Assembly: GCA_028705775.1 (NCBI GenBank)
Contig: JAQWCW010000002.1
Coordinates: 62,001-126,000, forward strand
Direction: 5' to 3'
DNA length: 64,000 bases
Source: Eubacteriales bacterium
GTDB taxonomy: Bacteria > Bacillota > Clostridia > Christensenellales > Aristaeellaceae
Position numbers and translations under genes: made by a program. Positions 16,896-26,206 of the stretch are shown here, one piece after another. Positions within the stretch are counted from its first letter, which is position 1; each line of letters starts with the position of its first letter. The notes beneath the pieces were generated by a model. The model saw only the letters and a list, made by a program, of their open reading frames with translations. It did not search any database and was not told the origin of the DNA.

Positions 16896-18533
16896 TTGGA
16901 ATACTTTCTGATTATAGTTCAGCTTGCGGCTACGGTCATTATGTCGGTTTTCTTTTTTACGCAGCTCCGCCGCCAGCAAAAGAGCGCTCCCGCCGCCTCG
17001 CGGGAGTGCCAGAGGGAAATGGACGAGCTGCATAGGTTAAGGCAGGTGTCGCTCACGCGCCCGCTTGCCGAGAGCGTCAGACCGCAGACCTTTGAGGATA
17101 TCATAGGACAGGAGGACGGAATCCGTTCCCTGAAGGCGATTCTTTGCGGCTCAAATCCGCAGCACGTTATAATCTACGGGCCTCCCGGCATAGGCAAAAC
17201 CTGCGCCGCGCGGCTTGTAATGGAATACGCAAAGCACAGCCAAGGAACGCCCTTCCGTAAGGACGCTCCGTTTATAGAAATGGACGCGACCTGCGTTCGG
17301 TTTGACGAGCGCGCGATTGCAGACCCGCTTATCGGCAGCGTTCACGACCCAATCTATCAGGGCGCTGGGCCGCTCGGCGTGCAGGGAATTCCTCAGCCGA
17401 AGCCCGGCGCGGTTACACGCGCTCACGGCGGAGTGCTGTTCCTTGACGAAATCGGAGAGCTGCACCCAATACAGATGAACAAGCTGCTCAAGGTGCTTGA
17501 GGACAGAAAGGTTATGTTTGAAAGCGCGTATTACCGAAGCGACGACGCGGGAACGCCGCGGTATATTCACGATGTTTTCAAGAACGGAATGCCCGCGGAT
17601 TTTCGGCTCGTCGGCGCTACGACAAGAAACCCGCAGGATATTTCGCCAGCCCTTCGCTCGCGCTGCATGGAAATCTATTTCAGACCGCTTGAAAACGGGG
17701 AAATCGCATTGATTGCAATGGGCAGCGCGAAAAAAGCGGGCTATGCGCTTTATGAGGCGGAGGCAATGCAAATCGGCAATTATGCCGCCTGCGGGCGCGA
17801 CGCTGTAAATATTGTGCAGATGTGCGCGGGTCTTGCGCAGATGCGGAAGGAAAAGCAGATAACGGCGGACGACGTTTCATGGGTGATTGCGTCCGGACGC
17901 TATCCGCAGCGCTCCGCTCAAAGCGTCTCGCTTGAAAGCAGGGTCGGCTGCGTTCACGGGCTTGCCGTAATGGGCAGCGGGCAGGGCGGAGTGCTTGAGC
18001 TTGAGGGAGTCTGCCGAAAGGGAAGCGGAAGCGTTGAAATCAGCGGAATCGTGGAGGAGGAGGAAATGCGCTCCGCGTCCGGCAGCTCAAGGCGAAAGAG
18101 CATGGCGCGCGCTTCGGTCGATAACGTGGTTTCCCTGCTTCGCGCAATGGATTACCCCGTTGACAGCTTTGATATGCATATCAACTTTCCCGGCGGCGCT
18201 CCGGTCGATGGTCCAAGCGCGGGCGCTGCAATCGCCCTGCTTTTAATCAGCCTTATGACGGGAAGGGCGGCGGACGGGCTTTGCGCCGTTACGGGCGAAA
18301 TTTCGGTTCGCGGAAGGGTTCTGCCAGTCGGGGGAGTGCCTGCCAAGATTGAGGCTGCGGCAAAGGCAGGGCTTACGCGCGTCATAGTGCCTAAGGGCAA
18401 TGAATCAGAGGCCTATCGCGCAAGCGGAATAGAGGTTCTGCCGGTTGAAACGCTTGAGGAGGTTATAATGGCAATGCTTCTTCCCGCTATGCCGGAAAGC
18501 AACTCTCTGCTTGAGGAAAAGAAAGCGCTCTGA
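16896..18533 (+). CDS. lonB: Membrane-anchored Lon-type protease LonB
   Basis: ATP-dependent serine protease of the Bacillus LonB type. An N-terminal membrane helix (about residues 2-22) is followed by an AAA+ domain with Walker A GPPGIGKT (95-102) and FLDEIGE as Walker B. The C-terminal Lon protease domain has the Ser-Lys dyad Ser441 (DGPSAG) and Lys484 (VPAKIEAA). TTG at 16896 is chosen because GGGGGAGG ends seven bases before it; ATG at 16875 overlaps that site region and has none of its own. In Bacillus LonB is linked to sporulation. Here it precedes lonA and engB, the conserved Bacillota order. Confidence 0.9.
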   Translation: MEYFLIIVQLAATVIMSVFFFTQLRRQQKSAPAASRECQREMDELHRLRQVSLTRPLAESVRPQTFEDIIGQEDGIRSLKAILCGSNPQHVIIYGPPGIGKTCAARLVMEYAKHSQGTPFRKDAPFIEMDATCVRFDERAIADPLIGSVHDPIYQGAGPLGVQGIPQPKPGAVTRAHGGVLFLDEIGELHPIQMNKLLKVLEDRKVMFESAYYRSDDAGTPRYIHDVFKNGMPADFRLVGATTRNPQDISPALRSRCMEIYFRPLENGEIALIAMGSAKKAGYALYEAEAMQIGNYAACGRDAVNIVQMCAGLAQMRKEKQITADDVSWVIASGRYPQRSAQSVSLESRVGCVHGLAVMGSGQGGVLELEGVCRKGSGSVEISGIVEEEEMRSASGSSRRKSMARASVDNVVSLLRAMDYPVDSFDMHINFPGGAPVDGPSAGAAIALLLISLMTGRAADGLCAVTGEISVRGRVLPVGGVPAKIEAAAKAGLTRVIVPKGNESEAYRASGIEVLPVETLEEVIMAMLLPAMPESNSLLEEKKAL

Positions 18534-18556
18534 AGCGCCCCTCAAAGCCCGAGGGC

Positions 18557-18585
18557 TTGCATTTGGCGCAATCGAAAGCTATAAT
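18557..18585 (+). promoter_or_regulatory. Promoter of lonA
   Basis: TTGCAT (18557-18562) and TATAAT (18580-18585) with a 17-base spacer, located between lonB and lonA. This allows lonA-engB to be transcribed separately from lonB. Confidence 0.7.
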
Positions 18586-18650
18586 ATGCTGATACCGTTT
18601 ACACAGTCGCAAAGCGATATGCCTGCGGTATGAAGGGATGTGAAAGCAAA

Positions 18651-21041
18651 ATGGCTAACAAAAACCAAATTAATCCTATTCAGAGAATGCCGGTGCTGCC
18701 GCTTCGGGGGCTGATGGTGTTCCCGCATATGGTTCTGCATTTTGACGCGGGTCGGCAGAAATCGGTAGCGGCGCTTGAAAGCGCGATGCTGGATAACCAG
18801 ACTATTTTTCTTGTGGCTCAGAAGGACAGCGAAACGGATGAGCCTGCGCTCAGCGACCTCTGCGCAGTCGGAACGGTTGCCAATATCAAGCAGGTTCTGA
18901 ATCTGCCGGGCGATAATATCCGCGTATTGGTTGAGGGAAAAAGCAGGGGCGTTATTAACGCCGTTATCGAGGAAGAACCGTTTATGAAGGCGGATATCGA
19001 GATTGTCAAGCCTCAGCCCGACCCCGATAATCTGGAGCTTCAGGCGCTTGTGCGCACCACTCACGATATGTTTGAAACCTATTTCAAAACCTCCTCGCGG
19101 GTAACTCCGGAAACGATTCGCTCCGTGCTTGAGGTTGACGACCCCGGCTCGCTTGCCGACCTTATTGCGGCAAACGTACTTACTCAGATGGACGCGCGGC
19201 AGGAAATTCTTGAGGAAATCGACGTCGGGCTGCGCCTTGAAAAGCTCTGCGGCATACTTGCCCGCGAGTCCGAGCTTGCCAGCGTTGAAAAAAAGGTTCA
19301 GGCGCGCATAAAGAAGCAGATTGAAAAGAATCAGAAGGATTACTATCTGCGCGAGCAGATAAAGGCAATCCAAACCGAGCTTGGCGACAAGGATTCCACG
19401 GATGTGGAGGATTTGCGCGAGCGCCTTGCGAAGCTGCCGCTTAACGACGAGGCGAAGGACAAGGTGCAGAAGGAGCTTGACAGGCTTTCCAGAATGGCGC
19501 CCGGCACTCCCGAAATCGGTGTCGCGCGCACCTATGTCGAATGGATTCTTGATTTGCCGTGGGGCAAATCGACTCCCGACCAGCTTGATTTGAGGCACGC
19601 CAGAAGGATTCTGGACGAGGACCATTTCGGTCTTGCAAAGGTCAAGGACAGGATTATCGAGTACCTTGCCGTCCTTCAGATGAAGAAGGATATGAAAGGC
19701 CCTATTCTTTGCTTTGTGGGCCCTCCCGGCGTCGGCAAAACCTCAATCGTAAAGTCCATAGCGCGCGCAATCGGCAGAAAATATGTGCAGATGAGCCTTG
19801 GCGGAGTGCGTGACGAGGCTGAAATACGCGGTCATCGCCGCACCTATGTCGGCGCGATTCCCGGCAGGATTATCTACGGAATCAAGAACGCCGGAACGAT
19901 GAACCCCGTGTTCCTCTTTGACGAAATTGACAAGATGAGCAGCGATTTCAGGGGCGACCCTGCCTCCGCAATGCTCGAAGTGCTTGACGCGGAGCAGAAC
20001 GCGAACTTCCGCGACCATTATCTTGAGATTCCGTTTGATTTGAGCCGCGTCATGTTCATCACGACCGCGAACTCGATGGACACCATTCCCGCTCCGCTTC
20101 TGGACAGAATGGAGATTATCGAGGTCACGAGCTATACTGAGGAAGAAAAGCTGCAAATCGCCAAAAAGTACCTGCTTCCCAAGCAGATAAAGGAGCATGG
20201 GCTTAGCGATAAATCCGTCAGGATGAGCGACAAGGTTATGCAGAAGCTCATTGAGGATTACACGCGCGAGGCGGGAGTAAGAACGCTTGAACGTACCGTT
20301 GCCAAGGTTGTCAGAAAGAGCGCGGTCAGTATGCTCGATAATAAAACTGACTCCGTAAGCGTTACGGCAGCCGTTTTGCACGACTATCTCGGCGCTCCGC
20401 GCTTTTTGCGCGAGAAGCCCGAAAAGGAGCCTGCTGTCGGCGTTGTGAACGGGCTTGCGTATACGACTGTCGGAGGCGAAACGCTCCAGATTGAAACCAC
20501 GATTATGCCGGGCAGCGGAAATATCGAGCTTACCGGAAAGCTGGGCGACGTAATGAAGGAGAGCGCGAAGGCAGCTCTTTCCTACATCCGCTCCCATGCG
20601 GCGGAGCTTGGGCTGGACAGCGATTTCCATAAATCCGTCGATATCCACCTTCACGTTCCCGAAGGCGCTGTTCCCAAGGACGGACCTTCCGCCGGCGTCG
20701 GAATCGCAACCTCGATGGTTTCCGCGCTTACCGGAATCCCCGTAAGGCAGGATTTAGCCATGACGGGCGAGATAACCCTGCGCGGGCGCATTCTGCCGAT
20801 AGGCGGAGTGAAGGAAAAACTCATGGCGGCATATCGCGCCGGCCTTTCGCTTGTCCTGCTCCCGAAGGAAAACGAGAAGGACATGGAGGAAGTATCGGAG
20901 CTGGTTAAGGCCAAGCTGAAAATCAAGTATATGGAGAGCGTAAGCGAGGTGCTTGCAGCTGCGCTTACACAAAAGCCGCAGCTCTCGCTGCAACTGCCGC
21001 TGAGGCATCAGCAGTCGGAGGCAGAGCATGGAAATCAGTAA
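18651..21041 (+). CDS. lon: ATP-dependent protease La (LonA)
   Basis: Cytoplasmic ATP-dependent protease that degrades misfolded and regulatory proteins. It has the N-terminal Lon substrate domain (MPVLPLRGLMVFPHMV), a coiled linker, an AAA+ domain with Walker A GPPGVGKT (357-364) and a protease domain with the Ser680 (DGPSAG) and Lys723 (KEKLMAA) dyad. The length of 796 residues is normal. An in-frame ATG at 18630 would add seven residues; the ATG at 18651 lies closer to the conserved start. The C-terminus overlaps engB by 14 bases. Confidence 0.96.
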   Translation: MANKNQINPIQRMPVLPLRGLMVFPHMVLHFDAGRQKSVAALESAMLDNQTIFLVAQKDSETDEPALSDLCAVGTVANIKQVLNLPGDNIRVLVEGKSRGVINAVIEEEPFMKADIEIVKPQPDPDNLELQALVRTTHDMFETYFKTSSRVTPETIRSVLEVDDPGSLADLIAANVLTQMDARQEILEEIDVGLRLEKLCGILARESELASVEKKVQARIKKQIEKNQKDYYLREQIKAIQTELGDKDSTDVEDLRERLAKLPLNDEAKDKVQKELDRLSRMAPGTPEIGVARTYVEWILDLPWGKSTPDQLDLRHARRILDEDHFGLAKVKDRIIEYLAVLQMKKDMKGPILCFVGPPGVGKTSIVKSIARAIGRKYVQMSLGGVRDEAEIRGHRRTYVGAIPGRIIYGIKNAGTMNPVFLFDEIDKMSSDFRGDPASAMLEVLDAEQNANFRDHYLEIPFDLSRVMFITTANSMDTIPAPLLDRMEIIEVTSYTEEEKLQIAKKYLLPKQIKEHGLSDKSVRMSDKVMQKLIEDYTREAGVRTLERTVAKVVRKSAVSMLDNKTDSVSVTAAVLHDYLGAPRFLREKPEKEPAVGVVNGLAYTTVGGETLQIETTIMPGSGNIELTGKLGDVMKESAKAALSYIRSHAAELGLDSDFHKSVDIHLHVPEGAVPKDGPSAGVGIATSMVSALTGIPVRQDLAMTGEITLRGRILPIGGVKEKLMAAYRAGLSLVLLPKENEKDMEEVSELVKAKLKIKYMESVSEVLAAALTQKPQLSLQLPLRHQQSEAEHGNQ

Positions 21042-21636
21042 GGCGTCCTTTCTGACAAGTATGGCGGACTGGAAGCCGCCAGTAGCGGAGCCGCTTTCCG
21101 AAATCGCGGTTGCCGGCAGGAGCAATGTGGGCAAAAGCTCGCTTATAAATAAGCTTTGCAATCGGCGCGGGCTGGCTAAAACCAGCTCGACGCCGGGCAA
21201 AACCCGCCTTATCAACTACTTCACGCTAACCCTCAGCGATAAGGAGAAGGAGCTGAAACGCGACTTTTACCTCGTCGATTTGCCCGGCTACGGCTACGCG
21301 AACGTTTCAAAGGATGAAAAGCTGCGCTGGGGAAGGCTTATGCAGAGCTATTTCGATAAATCCGAAAAGCTGCTTCTGACGCTTATGCTGGTTGACATTC
21401 GCCATGAGCCGACGCGGGACGACCTTGATATGATTGGCTTTCTGCGGCAAAAGGGGCTGCCCTATCGGGTGATTGCAACTAAGGCGGATAAGCTCAGCCG
21501 CGCCCAAGTTTCGCGCGCGCTTCTGCCAATAAGCCGTGCGCTTCAGGTTCAGCCTTTTGATATTATCGTCACCTCTGCGGAGAGCGGCGACGGCATTCCC
21601 GCGCTCGCTTCCGCAATCAACGATTTTTTGGAATAA
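21028..21636 (+). CDS. engB: Ribosome biogenesis GTP-binding protein EngB/YsxC
   Basis: TRAFAC-class GTPase needed for large ribosomal subunit assembly. The P-loop is GRSNVGKSS (residues 30-38). The G2/G3 region has SSTPGKT and DLPGYGYANVS, G4 is ATKADK and G5 is TSAESGDG. The length of 202 residues fits. It overlaps the end of lonA, as in Bacillus subtilis, where ysxC follows lonA. A good terminator stands 19 bases after the stop. Confidence 0.95.
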   Translation: MEISKASFLTSMADWKPPVAEPLSEIAVAGRSNVGKSSLINKLCNRRGLAKTSSTPGKTRLINYFTLTLSDKEKELKRDFYLVDLPGYGYANVSKDEKLRWGRLMQSYFDKSEKLLLTLMLVDIRHEPTRDDLDMIGFLRQKGLPYRVIATKADKLSRAQVSRALLPISRALQVQPFDIIVTSAESGDGIPALASAINDFLE

Positions 21637-21654
21637 TCCCGTATTCTGATAAAG

Positions 21655-21691
21655 CCGCGTTTTTTGCAGATAGTACAAAAAGCGCGGTTTT
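21655..21691 (+). terminator. Terminator after engB
   Basis: A 12-bp stem (21655-21666 with 21676-21687, one G-T pair) is followed by TTTT. Confidence 0.85.
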
Positions 21692-21739
21692 CATTTGCTT
21701 TTTGGCGGTTTTTTGTATATTCGGACAGTACAACTTGAA

Positions 21740-21768
21740 TTGAAAAAGCGCCTGTTATTTGCTATACT
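21740..21768 (+). promoter_or_regulatory. Promoter before the DUF2461 gene
   Basis: TTGAAA (21740-21745) and TATACT (21763-21768) with a 17-base spacer. It probably drives the DUF2461, phosphohexomutase and transketolase genes. Confidence 0.75.
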
Positions 21769-21824
21769 TAGTAATCGGGAGAGCCGAGCGGTTTTTCAGG
21801 CGCTCAGGGCTTGCGGAGGTATGT

Positions 21825-22514
21825 ATGTTTTCCGGATTTACCGATAAAACCTTTGAATTTCTGATGGGGCTGAGCTTCAATAACAGCCCCGAGTATTTCC
21901 ACAGCCACCACGACGAGTATGACGAATACTGGCGCAAGCCGTATTTTCAGCTTATCGACGCGCTTTCGCCTACGCTTTCCGAAATTGACAACGGCATTGA
22001 AATCCGTCCCGAAAAGGCGCTTGCGCATATCAGGCGCGATACCCGCTTCACCAAGGATAAAACGCCTTACCGCACGCATCTTTGGGCGGCGTTCCGCGCG
22101 GGGAATATGGATAAGGACGGCTCGATATTTTTCTGGGTCGAGTTCGGGCTTGGCGAGCATAACTGCTGGGGGCTTGGCACTTGGAATGAAAACAAGCCGC
22201 TGATGGAGCAGATGCGCAGGAGCATAATTGCCGCGCCCTATGAAGCGCTTGACCTTACCGCCTCGCTTGAAAAGGCGGGCTTTCAGTACTCCGGCTGGAA
22301 TTACAAGCGGATGAAGTATCCGCCCGAGCTGAAGGATGAGCTGAAGCCGCTTTATTCCTCAAGAAGCCCCGGCTGGATTAGAAACCTTTCCGACCGCTCT
22401 ATGCTGTTTAAGCCTGAAATTGTCGATGCGGTTATTGCCGATTTCAAGCTGCTTGCTCCTGCGTATCATTACCTCAGGGGCGCTTATGATGCCGTTCCGC
22501 CTGCCGAGGAATAA
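21825..22514 (+). CDS. DUF2461 (TIGR02453) family protein
   Basis: A 229-residue protein matching the DUF2461 pattern: FSGFTDKTFEFLMGLSFNNS at the N-terminus, RRDTRFTKDKTPYRTHLWAA in the middle (about residues 80-99) and a C-terminal AYHYLRGA. The family is widespread and its biochemical role is not established. The ATG at 21825 is used because GGAGG at 21815-21819 fits it; the ATG at 21821 is in another frame. It heads a group with a phosphohexomutase and transketolase. Confidence 0.8.
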   Translation: MFSGFTDKTFEFLMGLSFNNSPEYFHSHHDEYDEYWRKPYFQLIDALSPTLSEIDNGIEIRPEKALAHIRRDTRFTKDKTPYRTHLWAAFRAGNMDKDGSIFFWVEFGLGEHNCWGLGTWNENKPLMEQMRRSIIAAPYEALDLTASLEKAGFQYSGWNYKRMKYPPELKDELKPLYSSRSPGWIRNLSDRSMLFKPEIVDAVIADFKLLAPAYHYLRGAYDAVPPAEE

Positions 22515-22559
22515 CAAAACGGCAGAACAAATATTTAAGCTCTGTAAAGGAGGAGTTTG

Positions 22560-24065
22560 ATGGATTTTTTGAAGCTGAAAAGCGGAAGTGACGTAAGGGG
22601 CGTCGCCATAGGCGATAACGCTTCTCTCACGTCGGATGTCGCGCGCAGCTTGGGGCTTGCGTTCGCAAAATGGCTGTCCGGAAAAACGGGCAAGCCGGAG
22701 AGCGGGCTGAGCATTTCGCTTGGACGGGACAGCCGTCTTTCGGGCGAGAGTCTTCTGCGCGCCGCTGCCGAGGGAATCTTCATCGGCGGGGCAAAGCCCG
22801 TATCGCTCGGTATGTGTACAACTCCGGCGATGTTCATGTCAACGATTACGGAAGGCTTTGATTTTGACGGCGCGATTATGATTACCGCGAGTCATCATCC
22901 TTTTGACCGCAACGGGCTTAAATTCTTCACAAAGGACGGCGGCGTTGAGAACGAGGATATTGAAACCCTGCTCAAAATGGCAAGCGAGTATTCGCTCGCC
23001 GCTCAGCCCGATATGGTGCTTTCCCAGAGCGCCTTCCTGCCCGTTTACTGCGCGCATCTCAAAACGAGAATCCTCAAGGGGTTGGATACGGACGTTGCCA
23101 AGCCTCTGCTCGGGCTTCACGTTGTGGTTGACGCGGGCAACGGCGCCGGCGGCTTTTACGCCGACTTCCTTGAGGAGCTTGGCGCGTGGGTTGAGGGCAG
23201 CCAGTTCCTTGAGCCTGACGGACGCTTCCCGAACCATATCCCGAACCCTGAAAATCCCGACGCGATGGAGTCCATATCCAAGGCGGTTATTGCCGCGGGC
23301 GCGGATTTGGGCGTTATATTCGACGCGGACTGCGACAGAGCCGCGATAGTTGACGAGAAGGGCAGACCAATCAACCGCAACCGCCTTATCGCCCTTATCA
23401 GCGCCGTGCTGCTTGACGCGAAAAGCGGCGGAACAATCGTTACCGATTCCGTCACCTCCTCCGGTCTTACTGAGTTCATCAACGCGTGGGGCGGCGTGCA
23501 TTTCCGCTATAAGCGCGGCTACCGCAATGTGATTGACGAGGCAGTAAGGCTCAACGCGGATGGAATCGACTGCCCGCTTGCCATCGAAACGAGCGGACAC
23601 GCGGCGCTTCGCGAAAACTACTTCCTTGACGACGGAATGTACCTTGTGACCGTTCTGCTTTCCGAGGCAATGAAGCGCAAGCAGGCGGGGCAGAGTCTCT
23701 GCGACTTAATCTTTGACTTGCGCGAGCCGGTCGAGGCGCTTGAGCTGAGGCTGAATATCCTTACCGAGGATTTCAAAAAGACGGGTCACGAGGCCATCAA
23801 CCGCGTGCTTGACGCCGCTAGCCACGACCCCGCGCTTGATATAGCGACCGACAGCCGCGAGGGCGTCCGCATTTACTTTGACCTTGACGGGAAGCATCAG
23901 AGCGGCTGGTATATGATGCGCCTTTCTGTCCATGACCCTGTGCTGCCGATAAACGTCGAAAGCGACGTTGCGGGCGGCTGCAAGCTCATGCTCGCAAGCC
24001 TCAAAAACGCGCTTGAGGGAATGAGCGGAATAGATTTCACACCGATTGACAAAGCCTGTAAGTAA
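22560..24065 (+). CDS. Phosphomannomutase/phosphoglucomutase (alpha-D-phosphohexomutase)
   Basis: Interconverts hexose 1- and 6-phosphates through a phosphoserine. The active serine is Ser111 in MITASHHPFDRNGLKF. The metal-binding loop is IFDADCDRAAI, the sugar-binding loop has AIETSGHAAL, and the C-terminal phosphate-binding domain carries DSREGVRIYF. The length of 501 residues fits the longer ManB/PgmB class. A strong AAAGGAGGAG places the ATG at 22560. The exact hexose (mannose or glucose) is not decided by sequence. It lies directly before transketolase. Confidence 0.9.
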   Translation: MDFLKLKSGSDVRGVAIGDNASLTSDVARSLGLAFAKWLSGKTGKPESGLSISLGRDSRLSGESLLRAAAEGIFIGGAKPVSLGMCTTPAMFMSTITEGFDFDGAIMITASHHPFDRNGLKFFTKDGGVENEDIETLLKMASEYSLAAQPDMVLSQSAFLPVYCAHLKTRILKGLDTDVAKPLLGLHVVVDAGNGAGGFYADFLEELGAWVEGSQFLEPDGRFPNHIPNPENPDAMESISKAVIAAGADLGVIFDADCDRAAIVDEKGRPINRNRLIALISAVLLDAKSGGTIVTDSVTSSGLTEFINAWGGVHFRYKRGYRNVIDEAVRLNADGIDCPLAIETSGHAALRENYFLDDGMYLVTVLLSEAMKRKQAGQSLCDLIFDLREPVEALELRLNILTEDFKKTGHEAINRVLDAASHDPALDIATDSREGVRIYFDLDGKHQSGWYMMRLSVHDPVLPINVESDVAGGCKLMLASLKNALEGMSGIDFTPIDKACK

Positions 24066-24085
24066 TACTGCGAAGGGGGATTCTC

Positions 24086-26062
24086 ATGACAATTTCCGAA
24101 AAAACAGTCAACTCCATCCGCTGCCTTGCCGCCGACACCGTTCAGAAGGCTAACAGCGGACATCCCGGCGCGCCGATAGGCATGGCGCCTGCCGCCTATG
24201 CCATCTGGGGCGAAAACATGAAGCACAACCCGAAGGACGCTTCATGGCCTGACCGCGACCGCTTTGTTCTCTCCAGCGGCCATGCGAGCGCGCTTATCTA
24301 TTCGCTTCTGCACATTTTCGGCTACGGGCTGAAAATGGAGGATATGCAGCAGTTCCGTCAATGGGGCTCTCTTACCCCCGGTCATCCCGAGTATGGTCAC
24401 ACCTACGGAATCGAAACCACTACCGGACCTCTTGGTCAGGGCGTTGCCAACGCGGTTGGCTTTGCGATTGCCGAAACCATCCTTGCCGCCAAGTTCAACC
24501 GCACCGGCTATCCCGTGGTTGACCATTACACCTACGCTGTCTGCGGCGACGGCTGCATGATGGAGGGCATTTCCTCCGAAGCGGCTTCCCTTGCGGGAAC
24601 TTTGCAGCTCGGCAAGCTCATTCTTTTCTATGACGATAACGAGATTTCCATCGAGGGCAATACCGATATCGCCTTCAAGGAGAATGTCGGCAAGCGCTTC
24701 GAGGCGTACAACTGGAATGTTATCCGCGTAAAGGACGGCAACGACTGGCAGGAGGTTTCCGACGCTATCAAGCAGGCGAAATCCCAGCAGGAAAAGCCGA
24801 GCCTCATCATCGTTCCCACCACCATCGGCTTCGGCTGCCCTGCCAAGGCGGGCAAGGCTTCCGCGCATGGCGAGCCTCTGGGCGCAGACAACGTTCTTGC
24901 CACCAAGAAGGCTCTCGGAATGCCCGAGGAGAGCTTCTTTGTCGCCGAGGATGTTTACGCGCACTGCAACGAGCTTATGGCGCGCAACGCAAAGACGGAG
25001 GAAGCTTGGAAGGCGATGTTCGCGGAGTACTGCGAAAAGTATCCTGAGCTGAAGAAGGAATGGAACGACTGGTTCAATAAGGAAGTACCCGCCGAGGTCA
25101 TGAACGATAAGGATTTGTGGGCTTTCGAGGGCAAGGGCGCTACCCGCAATCTTTCCGGAACGATTATCAATAAGCTTGCAAAGCTCATGCCCAACTTCAT
25201 CGGCGGCAGCGCTGACCTTGCGCCCTCCAACAAGACCAATATCAAGGACGGCGGCGATTACAGCGCCGAAAACCGTCTTGGGCGCAATTTCCACTTCGGC
25301 GTTCGCGAGCATTCCATGGCTGCCATCTGCAACGGTATCGCCCTGCACGGCGGTCTGCGCGTGTTCTGCGGCACGTTCTTCGTTTTCAGCGATTACATGA
25401 AGAACGCTATGCGCATGAGCGCCATCATGAAGCTGCCCGTAACCTATGTGCTTACGCATGATTCCATCGGCGTCGGCGAGGACGGGCCTACCCATCAGCC
25501 GGTTGAGCATCTCGCGGGTCTGCGCGCGATTCCGAATATGCAGGTGTTCCGTCCCTGCGACGGGCATGAAACCGCAGCGGCATGGCTTACCGCCATTTCC
25601 TCCGGTCTGCCCACCTGCCTTGTGCTTACCCGTCAGGATTTGCCCCTCTACGAGGGCACGGACGAGCGCGCCTTCAAGGGCGGCTATGTGCTTTCGGACA
25701 GCAAGGCGCAGCCTCCCAAGGCAATCCTTATGGCAAGCGGCAGCGAGGTTGAGCCGATGATGAACGCCCAGCAGATGCTTTGGGACAAGGGTATTGACAC
25801 CCGCGTTGTTTCCGTGCCCTGCATGGAAATCTTCGAGAAGCAGTCCGCCGAGTATCAGGAGAGCGTAATGCCCAAGGCTGTCCGCGCCCGCGTGGCGATG
25901 GAAGCCGGAGTAACGATGCCGTGGTATCGCTTTACCGGACTTGACGGCGCGGTTATCGGTCTTGACCATTTCGGCGCGTCCGCTCCTGCCAAGAAGCTCT
26001 TTACCGAGTACGGCTTCACGGCTGAGAACGCGGCAGAAACCGTTGAAAAGCTTGTAAAGTAA
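24086..26062 (+). CDS. tkt: Transketolase
   Basis: Thiamine-diphosphate enzyme of the non-oxidative pentose phosphate pathway that moves two-carbon units between sugar phosphates. N-terminal AANSGHPG-like sequence (KANSGHPGAPIGMA), the diphosphate/metal motif GDGCMMEGISSEAASLAG, the pyrimidine domain with GVREHSMAAICNGIALHGG and the C-terminal MPWYRFTGLDG region are all present. The 658 residues are full length. GAAGGGGG precedes the ATG. A strong terminator follows. Confidence 0.97.
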   Translation: MTISEKTVNSIRCLAADTVQKANSGHPGAPIGMAPAAYAIWGENMKHNPKDASWPDRDRFVLSSGHASALIYSLLHIFGYGLKMEDMQQFRQWGSLTPGHPEYGHTYGIETTTGPLGQGVANAVGFAIAETILAAKFNRTGYPVVDHYTYAVCGDGCMMEGISSEAASLAGTLQLGKLILFYDDNEISIEGNTDIAFKENVGKRFEAYNWNVIRVKDGNDWQEVSDAIKQAKSQQEKPSLIIVPTTIGFGCPAKAGKASAHGEPLGADNVLATKKALGMPEESFFVAEDVYAHCNELMARNAKTEEAWKAMFAEYCEKYPELKKEWNDWFNKEVPAEVMNDKDLWAFEGKGATRNLSGTIINKLAKLMPNFIGGSADLAPSNKTNIKDGGDYSAENRLGRNFHFGVREHSMAAICNGIALHGGLRVFCGTFFVFSDYMKNAMRMSAIMKLPVTYVLTHDSIGVGEDGPTHQPVEHLAGLRAIPNMQVFRPCDGHETAAAWLTAISSGLPTCLVLTRQDLPLYEGTDERAFKGGYVLSDSKAQPPKAILMASGSEVEPMMNAQQMLWDKGIDTRVVSVPCMEIFEKQSAEYQESVMPKAVRARVAMEAGVTMPWYRFTGLDGAVIGLDHFGASAPAKKLFTEYGFTAENAAETVEKLVK

Positions 26063-26074
26063 AAACAAACATAC

Positions 26075-26112
26075 AAAAGCGGAGAAGCGGCACTCGCTGC
26101 TTCTCCGCTTTT
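26075..26112 (+). terminator. Terminator after tkt
   Basis: A 14-bp stem, with AAAAGCGGAGAAGC (26075-26088) pairing with 26099-26112, whose right arm ends in TTTT. Confidence 0.9.
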
Positions 26113-26160
26113 CTGCGCTTATAAGCCTGTGGGCGCGCCGCAGCGCACATTTTTAGCATA

Positions 26161-26190
26161 AGAAAGCCGCCGCGATTTTACTGCGGCGGC
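26161..26190 (-). terminator. Terminator of the reverse-strand membrane-protein gene
   Basis: GCCGCCGC and GCGGCGGC (26166-26173 and 26183-26190) form a perfect 8-bp stem. On the reverse strand TTTCTT follows. Confidence 0.75.
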
Positions 26191-26206
26191 TGTGATTATG
26201 CCCTGT

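Noticed and set aside
24242-26068. 608-codon reverse-strand open frame
   Set aside because: It is entirely antisense to transketolase, whose motifs are unmistakable. Few stops are expected on the complement of a GC-rich gene. No homology is recognised.
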